Source of the DNA: Elusimicrobiota bacterium
GTDB taxonomy: Bacteria > Elusimicrobiota > Elusimicrobia > UBA1565 > UBA9628
Assembly: GCA_016209035.1 (NCBI GenBank)
Contig: JACQWX010000074.1
Span: 19,076 to 83,075, forward strand
DNA length: 64,000 bases
Reading direction: 5' to 3'
A program made the position numbers and the translations under genes. This document shows positions 49,369 through 56,350 of the stretch, piece after piece (position 1 is the stretch's first letter; each line of letters begins with the position of its first letter). The notes under the pieces were generated by a model. It saw only the letters and a program-made list of their open reading frames with translations. It was not told the DNA's origin and did not search any database.

Positions 49369-50814
49369 ATGAAGGGGCCCAGGATCCTGGGCGTCATCCT
49401 GGCGAGGGGAGGCTCGAAGTCGGTGCCGCGCAAGAACATCAGGCCGCTGGCGGGGCTGCCGCTCATCGCCTACACCATCCGGGAGGCCCTGAAGTGCCGC
49501 CGCATCACGCGCCTGGTGGTGTCCACCGAGGACCCTGAGATCGCCGATGTCGCCAAGAAGTTCGGCGCCCAGGTCCCGTTCCTGCGTCCCGCGGAGCTCG
49601 CCACGGACAAGACCCCCTCGAAGGACTGCCTTCAGCACGCGGTCCGCTTCGTGGAGGCCGAGGAGGGCCGGGCCTACGACTTCATCGTCGAGCTCATGTG
49701 CACCAACCCGCTCAAGACCGTGGAGGACATCGACGCGGTCGTCGACAAGCTCGTCGCCACGGGCGCGGAGTCGGTGATCGGGATGGCGCGGCTCTACGAC
49801 CAGCATCCGGCCCGGGTCAAGAGGATCGTGGACGACCGCATCGTGGACTTCTGCGTGCCCGAGCCGGACGGCGCCATGCGCCAGGACCTCCAGCCCCCGG
49901 CCTACATCCGCAACGGCTCGATCTACGCCATGCGGCGCGACGCGCTCATGGTGATGGACCGGCGCTACGGGACCAAGGACTCGCGTCCCTACGTCTTCCC
50001 CGACGACCGGACGGTCAACATCGATTCCGAGGCCGACTGGCACGCGGCCGAAGCCATGATGAAGAAGCGCGAGCCTCGCCCCCTGACCGGCGCTGATTTC
50101 TGGGACGACTTCTGGAAGAAGACCACGCTCCCGGTCCTGCCGGACCCCGCTAAGAGCTACGAGCGCTGCTACCTCGACCTCTTCGAGCGCCACTTCAGGC
50201 CGGACCCGGGCCGGACCGTGTTCGAGGCGGGCTGCGCGCCCGGCATGTGGCTCGCCCATTTCCACCGGCGCTTCGGCTACGCCCCGTACGGCTGCGACAT
50301 CTCGCCGCGGGGCCTGGCCCTCACCGAGGAGAACCTCAAGTTATGCGGGGCGCCGGCCAAGATCGCGGCCTGCGACCTGTTCTCCTTCAAGGCGGACAAG
50401 CCCTTCGACGTCGTGCTCTCCATCAACTTCATCGAGCACTTCGACAATCCTTGGCCTGTCCTCGACCGCCAGGTCGAGCTCCTCGCGCCCGGAGGCACGC
50501 TCGTGCTCTCGGTCCCGAACCTGACGCGTTTGAACGCCTGGCTGACCAGGCCGGCTTTCCTGGCGGCCCACAACCAAGCCGTGATGAACAAGGCCTTCTT
50601 CGAGGATTTCGCCGCGCGCTCGGACTTGAGGGCCCTTTTCCTCGGCTACATCGGCGGGTTCGAGCCGGATCTCGTGGGCCCGGAGCGCTCGGCTTTGCTC
50701 CGTCGGGGGGTGCTGAAGACGCTCCGGATCCTGCGCGGGCTGCCGGGCGCGGGCCGGGTCAACGCGCCGTTCTTCAGCGCTTTCCTGGTCGGGGTATTCC
50801 GGAAGCCATCCTAG
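49369..50814 (+). CDS. Fusion: CMP-sugar cytidylyltransferase (NeuA type) plus SAM methyltransferase
   Basis: The product is 481 residues from ATG 49369 (GGGGGA ribosome site 7 nt upstream; ATG 49354 is possible). Residues 1 to about 228 are a NeuA-like cytidylyltransferase (GVILARGGSKSVPRKNIRPL, VSTEDPEIADVA, DFIVELMCTNPLKTVED). Residues 245 to 481 are a class I methyltransferase (TVFEAGCAPGMWLAHFHRRF, DVVLSINFIEHFDNPWPVLD, LAPGGTLVLSVPNL). The first half is closely similar to the first half of the fusion at 42603, but the partner domain differs. Probably a CMP-sugar is made and methylated by one polypeptide. It ends with a 4-nt tail-to-tail overlap with the convergent GT2. Confidence 0.88.
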   Translation: MKGPRILGVILARGGSKSVPRKNIRPLAGLPLIAYTIREALKCRRITRLVVSTEDPEIADVAKKFGAQVPFLRPAELATDKTPSKDCLQHAVRFVEAEEGRAYDFIVELMCTNPLKTVEDIDAVVDKLVATGAESVIGMARLYDQHPARVKRIVDDRIVDFCVPEPDGAMRQDLQPPAYIRNGSIYAMRRDALMVMDRRYGTKDSRPYVFPDDRTVNIDSEADWHAAEAMMKKREPRPLTGADFWDDFWKKTTLPVLPDPAKSYERCYLDLFERHFRPDPGRTVFEAGCAPGMWLAHFHRRFGYAPYGCDISPRGLALTEENLKLCGAPAKIAACDLFSFKADKPFDVVLSINFIEHFDNPWPVLDRQVELLAPGGTLVLSVPNLTRLNAWLTRPAFLAAHNQAVMNKAFFEDFAARSDLRALFLGYIGGFEPDLVGPERSALLRRGVLKTLRILRGLPGAGRVNAPFFSAFLVGVFRKPS

Positions 50815-51731
50815 CGCTGCAGGTCCTTGATGATGTAGAGGGGCTTGCGCTTGGTCTCGTCGTAGATGCGCCAGACGTACTCGCCGATGATCCCCAGCAT
50901 GATCATGATGAGCCCGCCCAGGAACAGGATGACCAGCATGATGGGCGTCCAGCCGAAGGGCGGCTTGCCGTGCAGGTAGGCGTGGAGCACGACCACGGTG
51001 TAGATGAAGCCGGCCAAGGCCGTCAGGAAGCCCACGAGGGACATGAACCGGATGGGGAGATAGCTGATGCTCAAGTAGGATTTCAGGAAATACCGCATCT
51101 TCTTGGCGAAGGTGTAGCCGGATTCCCCCGCGAGGCGGGGGAGGCGAGCCTGCGGGATGAACTTGACGTCGAACCCCACCCAGAGGATGTCGCCCTGGAA
51201 GAAGCGGTTCCTCTCCTGGAGGGAGCGCACCGCGTCGAGGGCCTTGCGGCTCAGGAGCGCCGTGTCGAACCCGCCCGGCGGCAGCTGAGGCAGCGACCAC
51301 CTCCAGAGGGAATAGGCGGCGGCCGAGGCGAGCCGGGAGAAGACGTTGTCGCGCCGCTCTTCGCGGTAGCTGACCACGATGTCGGAGCCTTTCTCCCACT
51401 CCGCGACCATCCGGCCGATCTGGTCCACGGGGTCCTGGAGGTCGGCCGCGATGTTGACCACCGCGTCGCCGTTTGAGTGATCCCAGCCCGCGAGGATGGC
51501 GGGGACCTGCCCGAAGTTGCGCGAAAGGTCCACGAGCGCGACCCTGGCGTCCTTGACCCGGAGCTCCCGCAAGGCCACGAGCGACCCGTCCGTGGACCCG
51601 TCGTTGACGAAGACGATCTCGTGGTCCACCTTGGGCGAGAGCCCGTCGAGGTGCTCGACGAGCCTGCGGTGGAGCTCGAACAAGGTCTCGGCGTTGTTGT
51701 AGACAGGGACGACGACGGAGACGGTCCTCAA
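50811..51731 (-). CDS. Family 2 glycosyltransferase, undecaprenyl-phosphate sugar transferase type (GtrB/ArnC)
   Basis: A 306-residue GT2 starting at a TTG; the frame has a TAG four codons upstream and no better start. VSVVVPVYNNAETLFELHRR, FVNDGSTDGSLVAL and NIAADLQDPVDQI give the GT-A domain. FQGDILWVGFDVKFIPQARL is the GtrB signature region. Two C-terminal spans (FMSLVGFLTALAGFIYTVVV and MLVILFLGGLIMIMLGIIGE) end with EYVWRIYDETKRKPLYII, which is diagnostic of GtrB/ArnC enzymes. It makes undecaprenyl-phosphate-sugar for a periplasmic GT-C. A hairpin similar to one at 54225 is embedded in its coding sequence at 51125-51149. Confidence 0.92.
   Translation of the reverse strand: MRTVSVVVPVYNNAETLFELHRRLVEHLDGLSPKVDHEIVFVNDGSTDGSLVALRELRVKDARVALVDLSRNFGQVPAILAGWDHSNGDAVVNIAADLQDPVDQIGRMVAEWEKGSDIVVSYREERRDNVFSRLASAAAYSLWRWSLPQLPPGGFDTALLSRKALDAVRSLQERNRFFQGDILWVGFDVKFIPQARLPRLAGESGYTFAKKMRYFLKSYLSISYLPIRFMSLVGFLTALAGFIYTVVVLHAYLHGKPPFGWTPIMLVILFLGGLIMIMLGIIGEYVWRIYDETKRKPLYIIKDLQR
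51125..51149. repeat. Hairpin sharing 15 bp with the intergenic hairpin at 54221
   Basis: CCCCCGC and GCGGGGG pair across GAG. The 15-mer GCTCGCCTCCCCCGC (minus strand) recurs exactly at 54221. It is embedded in the GT2 coding sequence. Confidence 0.5.
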
Positions 51732-51810
51732 GCCCGGAAAGACTAGCTTTTCCCTCCGGATGGTTTCAAGGTCCGGGGCTGATCTTGGGCCGATATGCTA
51801 AATTGTCCCC

Positions 51811-53226
51811 ATGCAGGCGAAGGAAGATGTCTTCCTGCGGTCGGCCCGGACCGAGACCGGGCGGTTCATCGGCACCGAGGACCTGCTCAAGGAACTCGCG
51901 GTCCGGCAGGCCGACCCGCGCTACAAGGTCGAGGCCGTTTCCTGGGACCGTTTGGAGGGGTGGAAGTTCGACCAGGCCACCGGCAACCTCGTGCACGGGA
52001 GCGGCAGGTTCTTCAGCATCGAGGGCATCCGGGTCTCCACCAACTTCGGCGCCGTGCCATGCTGGACCCAGCCCATCATCGTGCAATCGGAGATCGGCAT
52101 CCTGGGGTTCCTGGCCAAGCGCTTCGAGGGCGTCCTGCACCTTCTGGTGCAGGCCAAGATGGAGCCCGGCAACCTCAACATGGTCCAACTTTCGCCGACC
52201 GTGCAAGCCACGCGAAGCAACTACACCCAGGCGCACCGGGGCTTGAAGACCAAGTACCTGGAGTACTTCCTGGACCATTCCCGGGCCCGCGTCCTCGTCG
52301 ACCAGCTCCAGTCCGAGCAGGGCGCTCGGTTCCTGCGCAAGCGCAACCGCAACATGGTCGTGGAGACCTCGGAAGAGGTCCCGGTCCACGAGGGGTTCCA
52401 CTGGGTGACCCTGGGCCAGATCCACGCGCTCATCCGGCAGGACAACGTCGTGAACATGGACGCGCGCTCGGTCCTCTCGACCATCCCATTGGCCGGCCCC
52501 GGGCAGCAGGCGGGGGGCGCGGTCGAGGCCGGAAGCCGAGCGTCCCCTGCCGTCCTCGGGAAGGGTGTTGCGGCAGGGGGGGCGCTGCGCACGCACGACG
52601 AGATCATCAGCTGGTTCACTGAGCTCAAGACGCGCTACGAGCTCGAGGTGGAACGTATCCCGCTCAAGGATGTCGGGGACTGGGCCAGGGACGACCGCCG
52701 CATCTTCAGGAAGGACGGGAAGTACTTCTCGGTCATCGGCGTCAGCGTCGAGGCCGGGGACCGGGAAGTGCCGCGTTGGACCCAGCCGATGGTGCAGCCC
52801 CAGCACGAGGGGGTCATCGGGTTCCTCACCAAGCGGATCGACGGCACGAGGCACTTCCTGGTCCATGCCAAGCTGGAGCCCGGCAATCTCGACGTCCTGG
52901 AGCTGGCGCCCACGGTGCAGTGCATCACCGGCTCCTACAAGGCTGCCAAGCCCGAGGACCTGCCCGCGTTCCTCCATGACATCCTGGACGCCCCGCCGGA
53001 CAGGGTCCGGTACGCCGCCTTCCAATCCGAGGAAGGAGGGCGGTTCTACCGGGAGCAGAACAGGAACATGGTCGTCGAGGCAGGCGAGGACTTCCCCGCC
53101 GCGGTCCCGCCCGATTTCGCCTGGATGACGCCGGCGCAGATGAACGAGTTCATCAAGTACAATAACTACTTCAATGTCGAGGCCCGCAGCCTCATCGCAG
53201 CCGTGGGCCTCCCGGAGGAAGAGTGA
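51811..53226 (+). CDS. NDP-hexose 2,3-dehydratase (EvaA/TylX3/SpnO family)
   Basis: The 471-residue protein is made of two homologous halves, as is usual for this family. Half 1 (about 20-225) has AKMEPGNLNMVQLSPTVQAT followed by RSNYTQAH, and a QSEQGARFLRKRNRNMVV block. Half 2 (about 265-471) has AKLEPGNLDVLELAPTVQC followed by SYKAAK, and a QSEEGGRFYREQNRNMVV block. These are the family signatures. The enzyme removes the 2-OH of a dTDP-4-keto-6-deoxyhexose, giving a 3,4-diketo-2,6-dideoxy sugar in antibiotic pathways. It is directly followed by a 3-ketoreductase and a C4 aminotransferase-like gene. Residues 236-257 of the linker are encoded by repeat copy B, inserted without breaking the frame. 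A TATGCT -10 candidate lies 11 nt before the ATG. Confidence 0.92.
   Translation: MQAKEDVFLRSARTETGRFIGTEDLLKELAVRQADPRYKVEAVSWDRLEGWKFDQATGNLVHGSGRFFSIEGIRVSTNFGAVPCWTQPIIVQSEIGILGFLAKRFEGVLHLLVQAKMEPGNLNMVQLSPTVQATRSNYTQAHRGLKTKYLEYFLDHSRARVLVDQLQSEQGARFLRKRNRNMVVETSEEVPVHEGFHWVTLGQIHALIRQDNVVNMDARSVLSTIPLAGPGQQAGGAVEAGSRASPAVLGKGVAAGGALRTHDEIISWFTELKTRYELEVERIPLKDVGDWARDDRRIFRKDGKYFSVIGVSVEAGDREVPRWTQPMVQPQHEGVIGFLTKRIDGTRHFLVHAKLEPGNLDVLELAPTVQCITGSYKAAKPEDLPAFLHDILDAPPDRVRYAAFQSEEGGRFYREQNRNMVVEAGEDFPAAVPPDFAWMTPAQMNEFIKYNNYFNVEARSLIAAVGLPEEE
52516..52580 (-). repeat. Dispersed hairpin repeat, copy B, inside a coding sequence
   Basis: In minus orientation it is a perfect 9-bp stem CCCCTGCCG / CGGCAGGGG around a loop with CTTCCCGAGGA, then the core GGACGCTCGGCT, TCCGGCCTCGACCGCGCC. 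It is 64 nt long and aligns with copy A without gaps. It sits in the inter-domain linker of the 2,3-dehydratase. Confidence 0.8.
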
Positions 53227-54197
53227 TTGGCTCCAGACTAAGGATCGGAGTGCTCGGGTGCGCGGATTTCGCCTGGCGCAAGGCCGTCCCTGCCCTGCTC
53301 CAGGCGCCGGAACTCGAGCTGGCGGCGGTGGCCAGCCGTTCCCTTGAGAAGGCCGAGAAGTTCGCCACGACCTTCGGCGGCGACCCGCTCGCCGGCTACG
53401 AGAGGCTCATCGAGCGCCGCGACATCGACGCGGTCTATGTGCCGCTGCCGCCCTCGCTCCACGAAGGCTGGGTCCTGAAGGCCCTGGAGGCTGGCAAGCA
53501 TGTCTTCGTGGAGAAGCCTTTCTCCCTGACCGCGGCCTCGGCGCGCCGCATGGTCGAGGCCGCGCGGTCCCGGGGCAGGTTCCTGATGGAGGATTTCGCG
53601 TTCAGGCACCATGGCCAGACCGCCGGCGCGCGGGAGATGATCGGCCGCGGCGACCTGGGGGAGATCAGGGTCCTGCGCGCCTCGTTCGGCTATCCGCCTC
53701 CGGCGCCGGCCAACATCCGCTACGACCGGTCCCTGGGAGGAGGCGCGCTCCTCGACTGCGGCGTCTACTGCGCCCAGGCCGCGCTCTTGTTCCTGGGGCA
53801 GGGCCTCAAGGCGGTGGGCGTGCATCTGCGCCAGGACCAGGCCAAGGGCGTGGACGTGAGTGGCGCGGCCATGCTGGCTTCGCCTTCGGGCCAGGTCGCG
53901 CAGCTCGCCTTCGGGTTCGAGCACTTCTATCAGTGCGAGGTCGCGCTGTGGGGCTCCCAGGGCAAGCTCACCCTGGAGCGGGCTTTCACCCCGCTGCCGG
54001 ACCAGGAGGCGGTGGTCTGGCTCGAACGCCAGGGCCGCAGGGAGGAGCGCCGCTTCCCGGCCGAGAACCAGTACGTCAGTATCTTCCAGCACTTCGCCAG
54101 GACCGCCGTCTCGGGCAAGGATTTCGAAGCCGAGTATGCCCGCATCCTGGAGCAGGCGGTTTGTGTGGAGGCCATTCAGAAAGGAGCTCTGCCATAA
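53223..54197 (+). CDS. Gfo/Idh/MocA oxidoreductase, NDP-sugar 3-ketoreductase type (KijD10-like)
   Basis: A 324-residue NAD(P)-dependent oxidoreductase. IGVLGCADFAWRKAVPALL is the Rossmann motif, VYVPLPPSLHEGWVLKALEA then VFVEKPF the EKP motif, and GGGALLDCGVYCAQAAL the active-site region. The GCADFA and YVPLPPSLH wording is characteristic of the C3-ketoreductases (KijD10, TylC1 group) that act right after the 2,3-dehydratase. It begins with a GTG whose last bases overlap the dehydratase stop (GTGA), so the pair is coupled. This gene order strongly supports synthesis of a 2,6-dideoxyhexose. Confidence 0.9.
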   Translation: MIGSRLRIGVLGCADFAWRKAVPALLQAPELELAAVASRSLEKAEKFATTFGGDPLAGYERLIERRDIDAVYVPLPPSLHEGWVLKALEAGKHVFVEKPFSLTAASARRMVEAARSRGRFLMEDFAFRHHGQTAGAREMIGRGDLGEIRVLRASFGYPPPAPANIRYDRSLGGGALLDCGVYCAQAALLFLGQGLKAVGVHLRQDQAKGVDVSGAAMLASPSGQVAQLAFGFEHFYQCEVALWGSQGKLTLERAFTPLPDQEAVVWLERQGRREERRFPAENQYVSIFQHFARTAVSGKDFEAEYARILEQAVCVEAIQKGALP

Positions 54198-54220
54198 AAC
54201 GGCGCCCAGCCCCCCTCAAT

Positions 54221-54260
54221 GCTCGCCTCCCCCGCGGGGGGAGGCTTGCGACACGCAAGC
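54221..54260. other. Two adjacent intergenic hairpins
   Basis: Hairpin 1: GCCTCCCCC (54225-54233) with GGGGGAGGC (54237-54245). Hairpin 2: GCTTGCG ACA CGCAAGC (54244-54260). No T-tract follows, so it is not a standard terminator. It could attenuate or stabilise the message between the ketoreductase and aminotransferase genes. The first 15 bp recur inside the gene at 50811. Confidence 0.55.
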
Positions 54261-54283
54261 AAGCGGGACCGATCCCCGTGACG

Positions 54284-55342
54284 ATGCCTTTCAGGCCGCC
54301 CCTGAAGGAATACGTCGCCTATCTCGAGGGCATCTGGGAGTCCGGCATCATGACGCACAACGGCCCCCTGGTGCGGAGGCTCGAGAATGAGATCGCGAAG
54401 GCTCTCAAGGTCCGCCACGTCGCCTGTCTGGCCAACGGCACGCTCGCCCTCCAGCTCGCCATCCGGGGCCTGCGGCTCAAAGGCGAGGTCATCACCACTC
54501 CCTTCAGCTACGCCGCGACGCCGGCCGCCATCGCCTGGGAGGGCTGCAAGCCCGTGTTCGCGGACATCGACCCGGAGACCCTCAACATCGACCCAGGCAG
54601 GATCGAGGGGAAGATCACGGAGCGGACCTGCGCGATCGCGCCGGTCCATGTCTTCAGCTGCCCCTGCGACACGGCCCGGATCCAGGAGATCGCGGACCGC
54701 CACGGCATCAAGGTGGTCTACGACGCGGCCCACGCCTTCGCCGTGGAATGGGGGGGGCGCTCTCTGCTGGAGTACGGCGACGTCTCCGCCTTCAGCCTGC
54801 ACGCGACCAAGCTCATCAACTGCGGCGAAGGCGGGGGGTGCGTCAGCCGGGAGCGTGGCCTCATCGAGCGGATCAAGCGCCTGCGCTTCTTCGGGCACGA
54901 CGACGAGAAGCGGATCGTGGACGAGGGGACCAACGCCAAGATGCACGAGATCACGGCGGCGCTGGGCCTCGTGAACCTGAAGTGGCTCGACCGCGTGCTG
55001 GGGAACAGGCGGGAGAAATACGGCCTCTACCAGCGGCGGCTCGCCGGCGTCGGATGCCTGCGGTTCCAGAAGTTCCCGCCCGAATCCTACAATTACAGCT
55101 ACATGCCGGTCATCTGCGAGACGAAGGAAACCATGCTCCGCGTGGAGGGGGCGCTGCGTCGCAACGACATCCTGCCGCGCCGGTATTTCCACCCGTCGCT
55201 CAACCTGACGAAGCCGTACTTCCAGCCCGGCCTGCCGGTGTCGGAGAGCATCGCGGAGCGCACCCTGTGCCTCCCGCTCTACGATGACCTGCCGGAGAGC
55301 GACATCGAGCGCATCTGTGATATTATAAGGAAGGCTTCATGA
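54284..55342 (+). CDS. DegT/DnrJ/EryC1 aminotransferase, VioA-like (C4 amino)
   Basis: The product is 352 residues from ATG 54284 (GTG 54278 is an alternative; the much longer open frame lies in the preceding gene). FRPPLKEYVAYLEGIWESG, LANGTLALQLAIRGL, TTPFSYAATPAAIAWEGCKP and SLHATKLINCGEGGGCV (PLP Lys near residue 176) match VioA and related dTDP-4-keto-6-deoxyhexose 4-aminotransferases. Following a 2,3-dehydratase and 3-ketoreductase, the product would be a 4-amino-2,4,6-trideoxyhexose, as in the forosamine-type route. The GT and nucleotide carrier are unknown. Its stop overlaps the next gene's start by ATGA. Confidence 0.9.
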   Translation: MPFRPPLKEYVAYLEGIWESGIMTHNGPLVRRLENEIAKALKVRHVACLANGTLALQLAIRGLRLKGEVITTPFSYAATPAAIAWEGCKPVFADIDPETLNIDPGRIEGKITERTCAIAPVHVFSCPCDTARIQEIADRHGIKVVYDAAHAFAVEWGGRSLLEYGDVSAFSLHATKLINCGEGGGCVSRERGLIERIKRLRFFGHDDEKRIVDEGTNAKMHEITAALGLVNLKWLDRVLGNRREKYGLYQRRLAGVGCLRFQKFPPESYNYSYMPVICETKETMLRVEGALRRNDILPRRYFHPSLNLTKPYFQPGLPVSESIAERTLCLPLYDDLPESDIERICDIIRKAS

Positions 55343-56334
55343 AACGGCACCGCACGACTCGGAGCCGGGCGATTGACATCGCCCGCGAGATTCGCCGCGT
55401 CATCGGCATGGAGGAGGCGGCCTTGCGCAAGCTCAAGGCGGCCGTGGACTCCTCCTACGAGAGGGCCGTGCGCTGGATGCTCGGCTGCAAGGGCAAGGTC
55501 GTGCTGACGGGGGTGGGGAAGTCGGGGCTCGTGGCGCGGAAGATCGCGGCCACCCTGTCCTCCACGGGCACGCCTGCCCTCTACCTGCCCTGCTCCGAGG
55601 CCGCCCACGGGAGCCTCGGGGTGGTGAGCCGGCTCGACATCGTGCTGGCGGTCGGCAAGTCCGGCGAGTCCGACGAGCTCAACCTGCTCCTGCCGTCCAT
55701 CCGCTCCATCGGGGCGAGGGTCATCGCGGTGACCTCGGACCCGAAGTCCACCCTGGGCCGCAGCGCCGACCTGGTCCTGCTGACCCCGGACGAGGACGAA
55801 GCCTGCCCCCTCAATCTCGCGCCGACCTGCAGCACGACCGCTGCCCTGGCCGCGGGCGACGCCCTGGCGGTCGCGCTCATGAAGCTGCGCGACTTCAAAT
55901 CCGAGCACTTCGCTCGGGTCCATCCGGCCGGCCGCCTGGGCAGGAGGCTGCGCCTCAAGGTGGGCGACGTCATGAGGAGCGGCGAGGACAACCCGGTCGT
56001 GCGCGCCGGCGACCCGGTCCGCCACATGCTGGTGGAGATCACGCGCTTCCGCGCCGGCGCCGTGTCGGTGGTGGACGCCAAGGGCCGGTTCCTGGGCCTG
56101 GTGACCGACTACGACCTGCGGGCCGCCATGCAGAAAGGCGCCGACGTCCTGGCATCGAGCATCCGCAGGATCATGAACCCGAGGCCCGCCACGGTCTCCT
56201 CCAGCGCGCCGGTGCAGAAGGCCGTCGACATCATGAAGAACCGCAGGAGCCCGTTCAACGTCCTGCCTGTGGTCGACCGGGGCAAGTCCGTGGGCATGAT
56301 CCAGATCCACGACCTGCGCGCCCGCGGTCTCTAG
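55339..56334 (+). CDS. D-arabinose-5-phosphate isomerase, KpsF/GutQ/KdsD family
   Basis: A 331-residue protein with the standard layout: an SIS domain (residues 35-185; VLTGVGKSGLVARKIAATLS, STGTPALYLPCSEAAHGSLG, LAVGKSGESDEL) and two CBS domains (about 205-331; VGDVMRSGEDNPVVRAGDPV, RRIMNPRPATVSSS). LAPTCSTTAALAAGDALAVA is the family active-site region. It interconverts ribulose-5-P and arabinose-5-P, the committed precursor for KDO. Here it may feed one of the CMP-activated acids made by the fusion cytidylyltransferases. A KDO-8-P synthase (KdsA) is not in the window. Confidence 0.93.
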   Translation: MKRHRTTRSRAIDIAREIRRVIGMEEAALRKLKAAVDSSYERAVRWMLGCKGKVVLTGVGKSGLVARKIAATLSSTGTPALYLPCSEAAHGSLGVVSRLDIVLAVGKSGESDELNLLLPSIRSIGARVIAVTSDPKSTLGRSADLVLLTPDEDEACPLNLAPTCSTTAALAAGDALAVALMKLRDFKSEHFARVHPAGRLGRRLRLKVGDVMRSGEDNPVVRAGDPVRHMLVEITRFRAGAVSVVDAKGRFLGLVTDYDLRAAMQKGADVLASSIRRIMNPRPATVSSSAPVQKAVDIMKNRRSPFNVLPVVDRGKSVGMIQIHDLRARGL

Positions 56335-56350
56335 GCGTTAGGCGAACAAA

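Noticed and set aside
55339..56334. Evidence that KDO itself is made by this locus
   Set aside because: Only the arabinose-5-P isomerase is present; KdsA, KdsC and a KdsB-type cytidylyltransferase are absent, and the cytidylyltransferases here are NeuA-like.
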